From Dryocola sp032051265 (GTDB taxonomy: Bacteria > Pseudomonadota > Gammaproteobacteria > Enterobacterales > Enterobacteriaceae), in contig DAMBYU010000011.1 of the NCBI GenBank assembly GCA_032051265.1, positions 27,166 to 91,165 of the forward strand: a stretch of DNA of 64,000 nucleotides, written 5' to 3'. The notes beneath the pieces are model-generated. The model had not been told where the DNA came from. It saw only the letters and a program-made list of their open reading frames with translations, and searched no databases. Positions within the stretch are counted from its first letter, which is position 1; every line of letters starts with the position of its first letter. Made by a program: the position numbers and the translations under genes. Shown in pieces: positions 8,735 to 16,835 of the stretch.

Positions 8735-8846
8735 TGTCGCAACTTCGCGACAAAACGCGTTTGGCTGTCGCTTTTTGACGACATCTAATTGCCTGATAAA
8801 TAGCTATTTTAATTATCTCCCTATAAAGCGTCTCCTGATGGAGACA
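8735..8846 (+). promoter_or_regulatory. Three GlrR-type activator sites upstream of glmZ
   Basis: Two perfect matches to the GlrR (QseF) motif TGTC-N10-GACA occur at 8735-8752 and 8766-8783, and a one-mismatch copy (CGTC-N10-GACA) at 8829-8846. The starts are 31 and 63 bp apart, close to 3 and 6 helical turns. GlrR is known to activate glmY and glmZ from upstream sites with sigma54 and IHF in enteric bacteria. All three lie more than 100 bp upstream of the sigma54 promoter, as expected for enhancer sites. Confidence 0.8.
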
Positions 8847-8880
8847 AGCGAAGCGGGCGCTTCTCCACCCGACAACTTAA

Positions 8881-8893
8881 AATTAACGCCTTA
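8881..8893 (+). promoter_or_regulatory. Likely IHF site between GlrR sites and glmZ promoter
   Basis: AATTAACGCCTTA matches the IHF consensus WATCAANNNNTTR at 12 of 13 positions and lies in an A/T-rich stretch between the activator sites and the promoter, where DNA bending would bring them together. Confidence 0.55.
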
Positions 8894-8957
8894 TTTACAA
8901 CAATAACTGCCTGAAATTATAGGGATTGAGCTAACAGGAAAAATCCTCATTCAAACC

Positions 8958-8980
8958 TGGCATGCTTCGTGCAATAATAT
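8958..8980 (+). promoter_or_regulatory. sigma54 promoter of glmZ with overlapping sigma70 -10
   Basis: TGGCATGCTTCGTGCA (8958-8973) has the sigma54 GG and GC doublets with the correct 10-base gap; the predicted start at 8985 lies about 12 bases after the GC. TAATAT at 8975-8980 can serve as an overlapping sigma70 -10 element, as is known for glmZ in E. coli. Confidence 0.8.
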
Positions 8981-8984
8981 ATCT

Positions 8985-9185
8985 GTAGATGCTCATTCCA
9001 CTTCTTATGCTTGCTCCGGCTTCATAAACCCGGGAATGACGCAGAGCCGATTACGGTGCTTATCGTCCACCGACAGATGTCGCCTCAGGCCTCATCCAAC
9101 ACCATGGACACAACGTTGAGTGAAGCACCACTTAGTTGTCAAAAAGACCTGTTTTAACACCTGCCAACTGGCAGGTGTTTTTTTT
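8985..9185 (+). ncRNA. glmZ: Small regulatory RNA GlmZ
   Basis: The ~200-nt RNA starts GTAGATGCTCATTCC and has the conserved blocks GGAATGACGCAGAGCCG, GGTGCTTATCGTCCAC and ACAACGTTGAGTGAAGCACC of E. coli GlmZ. It ends in a terminator with stem AACACCTGCC / GGCAGGTGTT and eight or more T's. With Hfq, GlmZ pairs with glmS mRNA and activates glucosamine-6-phosphate synthase; RapZ and RNase E inactivate it by cleavage in the pairing region near the 3' end, which is conserved here. It sits beside hemY as in E. coli, although aslA, its usual other neighbour, is gone. Identification is by remembered sequence, not by a search. Confidence 0.9.
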
Positions 9186-9229
9186 GCGTCAGGCGAAGGG
9201 AAAGGGGCGAAAGAACTTCGCCCCGGGGC

Positions 9230-10426
9230 TTAAGGGGCAGGATTATTTTGCAGGGTCAGCAGCAGACCATCACGACGCATCAGCGCAGCTTCTTCCGGCT
9301 GATGCAGACGATCCAGCGAGTCGGCAAGCCAGGCATAATCAAAGGCATCAGGGCGTTGCTTAATAGCTTCACGGAACGCTTCGCTCGCCTGCTGCCATTC
9401 GCCGCGCTTCATCAATAATTGACCCAGCGTGCTGTGCAGAAGAGGGCGATCGCCCTGCGTTTTGATTTGCTGACGCAGCGCTTTTTCTAACTGCTCCGGA
9501 TTGCCTGACTTCAGGCGTGGCATCAGCAAAATCAGACGCTCGTCATACTGGCGCTTCAGACCATCCAGCACGATTTCCTGCGCGGCTTCGTGATCGTCAC
9601 ACTCAATCAGATGCTCTGCCATCGCAACCTGCAGCGTTGTTTCATGACGTGTTTTGCGGCTCTGGTTACGCCACCAGCTTTTCAGGCCATCGTTGCCCTG
9701 ATCCGCCATGGCCTGATCCATCATCCCAATCCACGCCTGTTCCTGCAGCGTTGCACGATGGGCTGCATCACCGACCTGTACTTTATCCATAGCAGGAAGG
9801 ATATCCAGCACGGCGCTCCATGCACCAGTCCGTACATACGCTTGCTCTGCAAGACGCAATACTTCCGGATGGCGAGGCGCAATTTCCAGCAGCTTATCTA
9901 TGCCATGACGGGCCGCGTGATTCTCGTTGCGGGCTAGTTGCAGACGAACCCGGGTGATCTCTACCGGTAGCTGGTCATTGTCCGCCAGCTCCGCTGCCCG
10001 CTCCAGATGCTGATTGGCGCGAATTTCATCCCCACGCTGCTGCGCCGCTTCGGCTGCCAGCAGGTAGTTCACTACGGGCTGTTCGGCGTGATCGGCATTT
10101 TTTACCATTAGCTTCTCAACCTGCTGATAATCACCTTCAGCCAGCTTCAGTAGTGCAGCTTTAGTTTGCTTACGTGCCCGGCTGCTTTTACGACCCACGA
10201 ACCAACCACGAGTGCGTGCACCGGTGCGGAAGATACGACGCAGTATCCATTCGACAGCAAAAAGTACGAGCATGGACAGGATCAGAACGATCGCAAGCCC
10301 TGTGACGCTGGTTTCCACGTTATAGTTATCGGTCTGAATCAGGACATAGCCCTGATGGCCCGCAAGCATCGGCCCCAGAACGATCCCGGCGATCAACAGC
10401 AGGAAGAGTAATAAGACTTTAATCAT
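9230..10426 (-). CDS. hemY: HemY, TPR-repeat membrane protein of the hem operon
   Basis: HemY is an inner-membrane protein with two N-terminal transmembrane segments (about residues 1-25 and 38-65) and a periplasmic TPR-rich domain. It is tied to heme synthesis by operon context; its exact role is not settled. The name is shared with, but unrelated to, the Bacillus protoporphyrinogen oxidase. The 398 residues equal the E. coli length. It lies two bases after hemX as the last gene of the minus-strand hemCDXY operon, and ends near the GlmZ terminator, which points the other way. Confidence 0.93.
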   Translation of the reverse strand: MIKVLLLFLLLIAGIVLGPMLAGHQGYVLIQTDNYNVETSVTGLAIVLILSMLVLFAVEWILRRIFRTGARTRGWFVGRKSSRARKQTKAALLKLAEGDYQQVEKLMVKNADHAEQPVVNYLLAAEAAQQRGDEIRANQHLERAAELADNDQLPVEITRVRLQLARNENHAARHGIDKLLEIAPRHPEVLRLAEQAYVRTGAWSAVLDILPAMDKVQVGDAAHRATLQEQAWIGMMDQAMADQGNDGLKSWWRNQSRKTRHETTLQVAMAEHLIECDDHEAAQEIVLDGLKRQYDERLILLMPRLKSGNPEQLEKALRQQIKTQGDRPLLHSTLGQLLMKRGEWQQASEAFREAIKQRPDAFDYAWLADSLDRLHQPEEAALMRRDGLLLTLQNNPAP

Positions 10427-10428
10427 GC

Positions 10429-11604
10429 TTATTCTCCCTGACTTGCAGCGGGCGCCTGGTCAGGCGTGGCTTCGGCAGGCGCGGGGCTGGCAGCGGCTGG
10501 CTGAGCCAGTAAATTGCGAACGCGTGTTTGCATCAATTTTTCCAGCAGCGGCTGGCTTTGCAGCGTTTGCGGGATATCCATATTGATGCTTTGCTGGCCC
10601 AGGGCGTCTAATTCATCCAGAAATGCTTTAGTGGTGGCATCGTTGGTGTCGTAATAAGCACGTACCCACGTCGAGACGTTTTCAAGCGACTGCTTGTAAG
10701 TCTCATCCTGATGACGAGGCACGGCCTGAGCTGCGATTAACAGGCGTGAACGAATATTCTCACGCAGGTAGATATCCTGGTTAGGCGCCAGCAGCGGCAC
10801 AGCCGTTTTATCGCGACGACGAATGGTAATAAAGCTGTCCATAAAATTATGCCAGCTTTTCACCAGATTCTGCCGCCATTCGGTCATGGTGCTGGACAGT
10901 TCGCGGCCGTCAGAATCCATCGGCGTATCGTCGTTGTCGTTATCCGCAAGTCGCAGGTTATCAACCTGATTGGCAAGCTGGTTTACCTTCAGGACGATGC
11001 CGTCGTAATCCACCTGGGTTATCGATGAAAGCGAACTGATATCGTCGGTTAAGGCGCGACGAGCGGTAAGCAAGCTTGGATCATTCATGTCTGCAAGGCT
11101 TGCGTCAGCACTTTTTAGCAACGCGGCGGCGGTGGTGACATCCCGATCGCTCCAGAGCTTACGTCCGGCTAATTTTACCAGGAAATCAGCCTGTGCAAGG
11201 AGCCAGGTTTTTGCATCGCTGCCCGAAATGGTGGCCACTTTTTGCTGCACTTCATCCAGCTGCCGTGCCAGACTGGCCTGCTGGCGGTTGGCTTCGTCAA
11301 GCGCCGTTGCCTGCTGTTTGATGGTCTGTTCCAGTTCGGTTTTTTGCTGATCCTGCTGTTTTTGCAGCGCGGCAAGCTGGGTGGTCAGCGCATCATTGGT
11401 GGCGGTTTGCGCAGAGGCCTGATGTTTGCCATAGCTGTAGAGCCCGACACCTAACGCCAGGGCAATAGCAATGGCGATGGCGCCCAAAGCAATCCCCGCC
11501 ACGCCGCTACGATTCTTCTGTGAGGGTTGTTCGGGTAGCGGTGTGCTTTCAACCGCGGGTTTGGTCTCTTCAACCATGGCGGAGGAAGTATTTTGTTCCG
11601 TCAT
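10429..11604 (-). CDS. hemX: HemX, membrane-anchored coiled-coil protein of the hem operon
   Basis: The 391-residue protein has a short cytoplasmic N-terminus, one transmembrane helix near residues 35-58 (GVAGIALGAIAIAIALALGV), a Gln/Glu-rich coiled coil at about 65-125, and an Ala/Pro-rich tail. HemX was once called a uroporphyrin-III C-methyltransferase, but the SAM-binding features of true SUMT enzymes are not visible here, and its function is uncertain. It is the third gene of hemCDXY, 23 bp after hemD. Confidence 0.92.
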   Translation of the reverse strand: MTEQNTSSAMVEETKPAVESTPLPEQPSQKNRSGVAGIALGAIAIAIALALGVGLYSYGKHQASAQTATNDALTTQLAALQKQQDQQKTELEQTIKQQATALDEANRQQASLARQLDEVQQKVATISGSDAKTWLLAQADFLVKLAGRKLWSDRDVTTAAALLKSADASLADMNDPSLLTARRALTDDISSLSSITQVDYDGIVLKVNQLANQVDNLRLADNDNDDTPMDSDGRELSSTMTEWRQNLVKSWHNFMDSFITIRRRDKTAVPLLAPNQDIYLRENIRSRLLIAAQAVPRHQDETYKQSLENVSTWVRAYYDTNDATTKAFLDELDALGQQSINMDIPQTLQSQPLLEKLMQTRVRNLLAQPAAASPAPAEATPDQAPAASQGE

Positions 11605-11627
11605 TGTGGCTTCCCATATTGTTAGGT

Positions 11628-12368
11628 TTATTGTAACGCGCGGAGCAGCGCGTCATTGTCGGCGTTATCGGCGATGCGAATATCCTGCCAGCCCAAATCC
11701 CGGGCAAGGATCGCCAAACGCTCACTGACAACAACCAGCTGGCAGTGGAGTAACCAGTCATTGCGATACCACTGCGGAATCAGCGTATAAAGCTGTTGCA
11801 GCATTTCACCGCTGGTCACCACCAGGGTGGTGATGCCGCGTTCGCGCCAGCGAAAAGCCTCTTCTGTTCCGTCATAAATCCTGGCATTGCGTTGATAACA
11901 TTCGCAAAACTCTACTTCAGCGCCGCGGGCTGCCAGGGTTTCGCCTAGCAGCTCGCGCCCGCCGTTGCCACGTAGGATCAGCGCACGCTTGCCGGCAATA
12001 TTCTGTAATTCAGGTAATTGTAGCAAGACTTCGCTGGTTTCCCGATCCAACGGATAGCGAACTGGCAAATGGCTTACCGTATGAAATGCCAGGGCGGTTG
12101 TCCGCCCGATGGCAAACCAGTCCAGTTTCTGCGGCCAGCCGATGCCGTTTTTGCTCAGGAGCGGGTGCGCGTGCTGCACGACATGCCGGGATAAAATAAA
12201 AACCAGATCGTCAGCACGAAGCCTGGCAAGCAGCCCCGGCAGTTGCTCTAACTCTCTGCCGCGGGAGAATTCGATAAGAGGAAAACTGTACGCCACCTGC
12301 CCGAGTGCGCGCAGACGGCTCACTAACTCATCCCCTGCGGGAGAAGGGCGGGTGACGAGGATAGTCAT
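11628..12368 (-). CDS. hemD: Uroporphyrinogen-III synthase
   Basis: HemD cyclises hydroxymethylbilane to uroporphyrinogen III with inversion of ring D, the branch point to heme, siroheme and cobalamin. The 246-residue length is the E. coli length. It starts MTILVTRPSPAGDEL, and TLVVTSGEML and VVVSERLAILARDLG are typical of the two-domain fold, which is otherwise poorly conserved. The start overlaps the hemC stop by four bases, so the two enzymes of consecutive steps are coupled. Confidence 0.95.
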   Translation of the reverse strand: MTILVTRPSPAGDELVSRLRALGQVAYSFPLIEFSRGRELEQLPGLLARLRADDLVFILSRHVVQHAHPLLSKNGIGWPQKLDWFAIGRTTALAFHTVSHLPVRYPLDRETSEVLLQLPELQNIAGKRALILRGNGGRELLGETLAARGAEVEFCECYQRNARIYDGTEEAFRWRERGITTLVVTSGEMLQQLYTLIPQWYRNDWLLHCQLVVVSERLAILARDLGWQDIRIADNADNDALLRALQ

Positions 12369-13306
12369 GCGGGGTCTTCCCCGGCATACACTGCGGCTAA
12401 CACTTCACGGGCGCCATTATTGAGTAGCTCTTCGGCCAGTGAAATACCCATGCTTTCCGCATCTTCAGGTTTTCCGCGGCGTTCACCGCGCACCATAAAG
12501 GAACCGTCAGGAGCACCGACCAGCGCTCTTAGCCATAACTCGCCGTCTTTTAGTTCTGCATAGCTTCCGATCGGCACCTGGCAGCCGCCTTCAAGACGCG
12601 TGTTCATGGCACGTTCCGCACGCACGCGAATCGCCGTTTCATCATGATTGAGCGGTGCGAGTAACTCGCGGGTACGTTCGTCATCAATTCGGCATTCGAT
12701 ACCCACCGCGCCCTGGCCTACCGCCGGGAGTGAAATTTCGGCTGGAAGCGCGCAGCGGATTCGGGACTGCAGCTCAAGGCGATTTAGTCCCGCCACGGCG
12801 AGGATGATCGCATCGTATTCGCCGTTATCCAGCTTGCTCAGGCGCGTGCCTACATTGCCACGCAGCGAGCGGATAACCAGATCCGGACGGCGTTCGGCTA
12901 GCTGGCACTGGCGGCGGAGACTGGAGGTGCCAACGACGCTGCCCGCAGGTAAATCATCCAGGCTTGCATACTGATTAGAGACGAAGGCGTCCCGCGGATC
13001 GTCGCGCTCGCAAATCGTTACCAGACCCAGCCCTTCCGGGAATTCGACCGGCACATCTTTCATCGAATGCACGGCGATATCAGCACGACCCTCAAGCAAA
13101 GCCATCTCTAATTCTTTGACAAACAGCCCCTTCCCGCCAACTTTCGCCAGAGGGGTATCGAGGATCACATCGCCGCGTGTGACCATCGGCACCAGCTCAA
13201 CGGTGAGCTGCGGATGGTAGGCCGTCAGGCGCTGTTTAACATATTGTGCTTGCCAAAGCGCTAATGGACTTTGGCGAGTGGCAATTCTTAATACTTTGTC
13301 TAACAT
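12365..13306 (-). CDS. hemC: Hydroxymethylbilane synthase (porphobilinogen deaminase)
   Basis: HemC condenses four porphobilinogen units into hydroxymethylbilane in the cytoplasm. The 313 residues start with RIATRQSPLALWQA and include KDVPVEFPEGLGL, SLRRQCQL and the dipyrromethane-cofactor cysteine in LEGGCQVPIG near residue 242. It is the first gene of the minus-strand hem operon and diverges from cyaA across 285 bp, the same arrangement as in E. coli. Together with hemB and hemG elsewhere in this window, five heme genes are present. Confidence 0.97.
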   Translation of the reverse strand: MLDKVLRIATRQSPLALWQAQYVKQRLTAYHPQLTVELVPMVTRGDVILDTPLAKVGGKGLFVKELEMALLEGRADIAVHSMKDVPVEFPEGLGLVTICERDDPRDAFVSNQYASLDDLPAGSVVGTSSLRRQCQLAERRPDLVIRSLRGNVGTRLSKLDNGEYDAIILAVAGLNRLELQSRIRCALPAEISLPAVGQGAVGIECRIDDERTRELLAPLNHDETAIRVRAERAMNTRLEGGCQVPIGSYAELKDGELWLRALVGAPDGSFMVRGERRGKPEDAESMGISLAEELLNNGAREVLAAVYAGEDPA

Positions 13307-13460
13307 GCTTGTTACCGTAATTGTCGTCTGCTTCCCATCCTACCACTCTTCACGGAAGGCTGTCAGTTTCAACGGTTTTTGCGGCAAAGAGGGACGTGCC
13401 TCGTATTATGGAATATAAAACGGCTTACTGGTGACCAACTTTGTGCGTAGCGCAACTTTC

Positions 13461-13488
13461 TTTACGGTCAACCAGCAAGGTGTTAAAT
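13461..13488 (+). promoter_or_regulatory. cyaA promoter (P2-like)
   Basis: TTTACG (13461-13466) and TTAAAT (13483-13488) are 16 bp apart and match the main E. coli cyaA promoter P2 as I remember it. A TATAAT at 13524-13529 could serve an additional start but lacks a good -35 box. Confidence 0.65.
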
Positions 13489-13499
13489 TGATCACGTTT
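13478..13499 (+). promoter_or_regulatory. CRP-binding site over the cyaA promoter
   Basis: TGTTA-N6-TCACG lies in an AGG...TTT context that fits the 22-bp CRP site. It covers the -10 box of the P2-like promoter, so CRP-cAMP would repress adenylate cyclase synthesis, as known in E. coli. Confidence 0.75.
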
Positions 13500-13591
13500 C
13501 CAGCAGTTGTCTGCCCGTTCGTTTATAATCATAAAGGCAGCAATCAGGAAACGGGTTTTTTCGAAATACTGAAACCATCAGGCGATATGTC

Positions 13592-16138
13592 TTGTACCTC
13601 TATATTGAGACTCTTAAACAGAGACTGGATGCCATCAACCAACTGCGCGTAGATCGCGCGCTTGCTGCGATGGGCCCTGCTTTCCAGCAGGTCTACAGTC
13701 TTCTGCCAACGTTGTTACATTATAATCACCCGCTGATGCCGGGTTACCTTGACGGTAACGTTCCCCATGGCATCTGCATCTACACGCCTGATGAAACCCA
13801 ACGCCATTACCTGAACGAGCTGGAAATGATGCGCGGCATGCCGCCGCAGGAAACCATCGCTGGCGAGTTACCGATAACCGCGCTCTATTCAATGGGCAGC
13901 ACCTCCTCCGTTGGCCAAAGCTGTTCTTCCGACCTGGATATCTGGGTTTGTCATCAGGCATGGCTTGATAACGACGAACGTCAGCTGCTGCAGCGCAAGT
14001 GCAGTCTGCTGGAAAGCTGGGCTGCGTCACTGGGAGTAGAGGTCAGTTTCTTCCTGATCGATGAGAACCGTTTCCGTCATAACGAAAGCGGCAGTCTCGG
14101 CGGCGAAGACTGCGGCTCAACCCAACATATTCTGCTGCTCGACGAATTCTACCGCACCGCCGTGCGCCTCGCGGGTAAACGTATTCTGTGGAATATGGTG
14201 CCGGGCGATGAAGAAGAGAACTATGACGATTACGTCATGTCGCTCTACTCGCAGGGCGTGCTGACGCCAAACGAATGGCTCGACCTCGGCGGATTGAGCT
14301 CGCTCTCTGCCGAAGAGTATTTCGGCGCCAGCCTGTGGCAGCTCTATAAAAGTATCGACTCCCCCTATAAAGCAGTGCTGAAAACGCTGCTGCTGGAAGC
14401 CTATTCCTGGGAGTACCCGAACGCGCGCCTGCTGGCGAAAGACATTAAACAGCGCCTGCACGACGGCGAGATCGTCTCCTTTGGTCTCGATCCGTATTGC
14501 ATGATGCTGGAGCGAGTGACCCACTATCTGACGCAAATCGAAGATACCGCGCGTCTGGATCTGGTGCGCCGCTGCTTCTATCTGAAAGTGTGTGAAAAAC
14601 TCTCGCGCGAGCGGGCCTGCGTCGGCTGGCGTCGTGAGGTCCTCAGCCAGCTGGTCAAAGAGTGGGGCTGGGACGAAGAGCGTCTGGCAATGCTGGATAA
14701 CCGCGCTAACTGGAAGATTGACCAGGTACGCGATGCGCACAATGAATTGCTGGATGCGATGATGCAAAGCTATCGCAACCTGATTCGCTTTGCGCGCCGC
14801 AACAACCTCAGCGTCAGCGCCAGCCCGCAGGATATCGGCGTGCTGACACGTAAACTCTATGCCGCCTTCGAAGCGCTGCCGGGTAAGGTTACCCTGGTTA
14901 ACCCGCAGATTTCGCCGGACCTTTCCGAGTCGAACCTTACCTTTATCCATGTGCCGCCGGGTCGCGCTAACCGTTCTGGTTGGTATCTCTATAACCGCGC
15001 GCCAAACATGGATTCCATCGTCAGCCATCAACCGCTGGAATATAACCGTTATCTTAATAAGCTGGTGGCCTGGGCCTACTTTAATGGCCTGCTAACCTCG
15101 CGTACCCGCCTGTTTATTAAGGGCAACGGTGTTTGCGATCTGCCTAAGCTGCAGGAGATGGTGGCGGATGTTTCCCATCACTTCCCGCTGCGCTTGCCTG
15201 CGCCAACGCCAAAAGCGCTCTACAGCCCGTGTGAAATCCGCCATCTGGCGATTATCGTCAATCTGGAATATGACCCGACGGTGGCGTTTCGCAATCAGGT
15301 TGTACATTTCGATTTCCGCAAGCTTGACGTCTTCAGTTTTGGGCAGCAGCAACAGTGTCTGGTCGGCAGCGTCGACCTGCTTTATCGCAACTCGTGGAAC
15401 GAAGTGCGCACCCTGCATTTCAACGGCGAGCAGGCGATGATCGAAGCGCTGAAAACCATCCTCGGCAAGATGCATCAGGATGCCGCGCCGCCGGATAGCG
15501 TAGAAGTCTTCTGCTATAGCCAGCATTTACGCGGCCTGATTCGCACTCGTGTGCAGCAGCTGGTTTCCGAATGCATTGAGTTCCGCTTATCCAGCACCCG
15601 CCAGGAGCCGGGGCGTTTCAAAGCGCTGCGCGTTTCCGGCCAGACATGGGGTCTGTTCTTCGAGCGACTGAGTGTGTCGGTGCAGAAGCTGGAAAATGCG
15701 GTGGAGTTCTATGGGGCTATTTCCCATAACAAACTGCATGGCCTGTCCGTGCAGGTGGAAACAAACCAGGTACAGCTTCCGCCGGTGGTGGATGGCTTTG
15801 CCAGTGAAGGGATCATTCAGTTCTTCTTCGAAGAGACCAGGGAAGAGCAGGGCTTTAACATCTATATACTTGATGAGAGCAACCGGGCGGAGGTATATCA
15901 CCACTGCGAAGGAAGCAAAGAAGAACTGGTGCGCGATGTCAGCCGTTTCTATTCCTCATCGCACGACCGTTTCACCTATGGTTCAAGCTTTATCAACTTC
16001 AACCTGCCGCAGTTCTATCAGATTGTGAAGGTAGACGGGCGCACGCAGGTTATCCCGTTCCGCACCCAGTCTATTCTTCCCGCCACGTCGGCGAACCATG
16101 ACGATAACGCAGCGCCGCTGCTGCAGCAGTATCAGTAA
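13592..16138 (+). CDS. cyaA: Adenylate cyclase (class I)
   Basis: CyaA makes cAMP from ATP and so controls CRP-dependent catabolite regulation; in enteric bacteria the C-terminal half mediates control by the glucose phosphotransferase system. The 848-residue product starts MYLYIETLKQRLDAINQLR from a TTG codon at 13592. This rare start is conserved from E. coli, where it limits translation. The nucleotidyltransferase signature GSTSSVGQSCSSDLDIWVCH lies near residues 100-120. The stop codon directly abuts the stop of convergent cyaY, leaving no room for a separate terminator. Confidence 0.97.
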   Translation: MYLYIETLKQRLDAINQLRVDRALAAMGPAFQQVYSLLPTLLHYNHPLMPGYLDGNVPHGICIYTPDETQRHYLNELEMMRGMPPQETIAGELPITALYSMGSTSSVGQSCSSDLDIWVCHQAWLDNDERQLLQRKCSLLESWAASLGVEVSFFLIDENRFRHNESGSLGGEDCGSTQHILLLDEFYRTAVRLAGKRILWNMVPGDEEENYDDYVMSLYSQGVLTPNEWLDLGGLSSLSAEEYFGASLWQLYKSIDSPYKAVLKTLLLEAYSWEYPNARLLAKDIKQRLHDGEIVSFGLDPYCMMLERVTHYLTQIEDTARLDLVRRCFYLKVCEKLSRERACVGWRREVLSQLVKEWGWDEERLAMLDNRANWKIDQVRDAHNELLDAMMQSYRNLIRFARRNNLSVSASPQDIGVLTRKLYAAFEALPGKVTLVNPQISPDLSESNLTFIHVPPGRANRSGWYLYNRAPNMDSIVSHQPLEYNRYLNKLVAWAYFNGLLTSRTRLFIKGNGVCDLPKLQEMVADVSHHFPLRLPAPTPKALYSPCEIRHLAIIVNLEYDPTVAFRNQVVHFDFRKLDVFSFGQQQQCLVGSVDLLYRNSWNEVRTLHFNGEQAMIEALKTILGKMHQDAAPPDSVEVFCYSQHLRGLIRTRVQQLVSECIEFRLSSTRQEPGRFKALRVSGQTWGLFFERLSVSVQKLENAVEFYGAISHNKLHGLSVQVETNQVQLPPVVDGFASEGIIQFFFEETREEQGFNIYILDESNRAEVYHHCEGSKEELVRDVSRFYSSSHDRFTYGSSFINFNLPQFYQIVKVDGRTQVIPFRTQSILPATSANHDDNAAPLLQQYQ

Positions 16139-16459
16139 CTAGCTAAAGCTTACCGGCTCGCCCGCTTGCTGCGTGCAGGCTGTTTCAAGCAGCGTCCAGA
16201 ATTCAGCGCCGCTACGATCGCAAATCCACAACTCCCCCTTCAGGTCAAAGTGATAACCGCCGCTTTTGGTTGCCAGCCACACCTGATGTAACGGCTCCTG
16301 GCGGTTGATAATAATTTTGCTGCCGTTTTCAAAACTCAGCGTCAGCACGCCGCCGTTGATCTCACAATCGATATCCGTGTCGCCGTCCCAGTTATCCAGA
16401 CGCTCTTCAATAGTCATCCACAGGCCATCGCATATGCGATGAAATTCGCTGTCGTTCAT
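16139..16459 (-). CDS. cyaY: Frataxin-like iron protein
   Basis: CyaY is the bacterial frataxin. It binds iron and the desulfurase IscS and tunes Fe-S cluster assembly. I chose the ATG at 16459, which gives 106 residues beginning MNDSEFHRICDG; the longer reading frame upstream has no homology. The acidic ridge (EERLDNWDGDTDIDCE, residues ~17-33) and the fold core GSKIIINRQEPLHQVWLA and GGYHFDL are present. It is convergent with cyaA and divergent from lptM. Confidence 0.95.
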   Translation of the reverse strand: MNDSEFHRICDGLWMTIEERLDNWDGDTDIDCEINGGVLTLSFENGSKIIINRQEPLHQVWLATKSGGYHFDLKGELWICDRSGAEFWTLLETACTQQAGEPVSFS

Positions 16460-16587
16460 CTCTTCTTCCCGGTTAGTCGTCTTCACGGCAGTATAAAAGC
16501 AACCTGAGTGAATAGAAAAGAGTATTGCTTTTCGGGGTTCACCTGCGATGATAGACAACAGAATGTTGAATCACAGGCAACTCAATA

Positions 16588-16797
16588 ATGAAGAAAATTT
16601 TCTGCCCGCTGGCGGTGGCACTTGCGCTATTTAGCCTCACAGGTTGCGGCCTGAAAGGGCCTCTCTATTTTCCACCCGCTGACGGTAAAACCAAACCGGC
16701 AACGCAGAGCACCGCGCCTCAACCGCAGATACAATCAACAACGCCGGATCGCAATAACCGCGGCACGGATGATGCACCGACTCAGGTGATTTATTAG
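16588..16797 (+). CDS. lptM: Outer-membrane lipoprotein LptM (YifL)
   Basis: The 69-residue protein has a lipoprotein signal with lipobox LTGC (residues 17-20), so the mature form starts at Cys20 followed by GLKGPLYFPP. This N-terminal motif is the part known to bind and mature the LPS translocon LptD/LptE. The rest is a low-complexity Pro/Thr/Gln tail. It is upstream of dapF as in E. coli, where it was formerly called yifL. Confidence 0.92.
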   Translation: MKKIFCPLAVALALFSLTGCGLKGPLYFPPADGKTKPATQSTAPQPQIQSTTPDRNNRGTDDAPTQVIY

Positions 16798-16835
16798 CCA
16801 ATAAGAGATAAGTAACCGCGGAAATGGAGCAGAAA

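Noticed and set aside
8432..8784. Short open frames across tRNA-Pro and its terminator
   Set aside because: They translate tRNA sequence (the GERGFEPPTHWSQ pattern is a familiar product of tRNA-Pro read as protein) and hairpin DNA.
9136..9363. 75-codon frame over the GlmZ terminator and hemY end
   Set aside because: Overlaps an RNA terminator and the hemY 3' end on the other strand; no homology or ribosome site.
14117..15031. 304-codon open frame antisense to cyaA
   Set aside because: Lies wholly inside cyaA and reads as a shadow of it.
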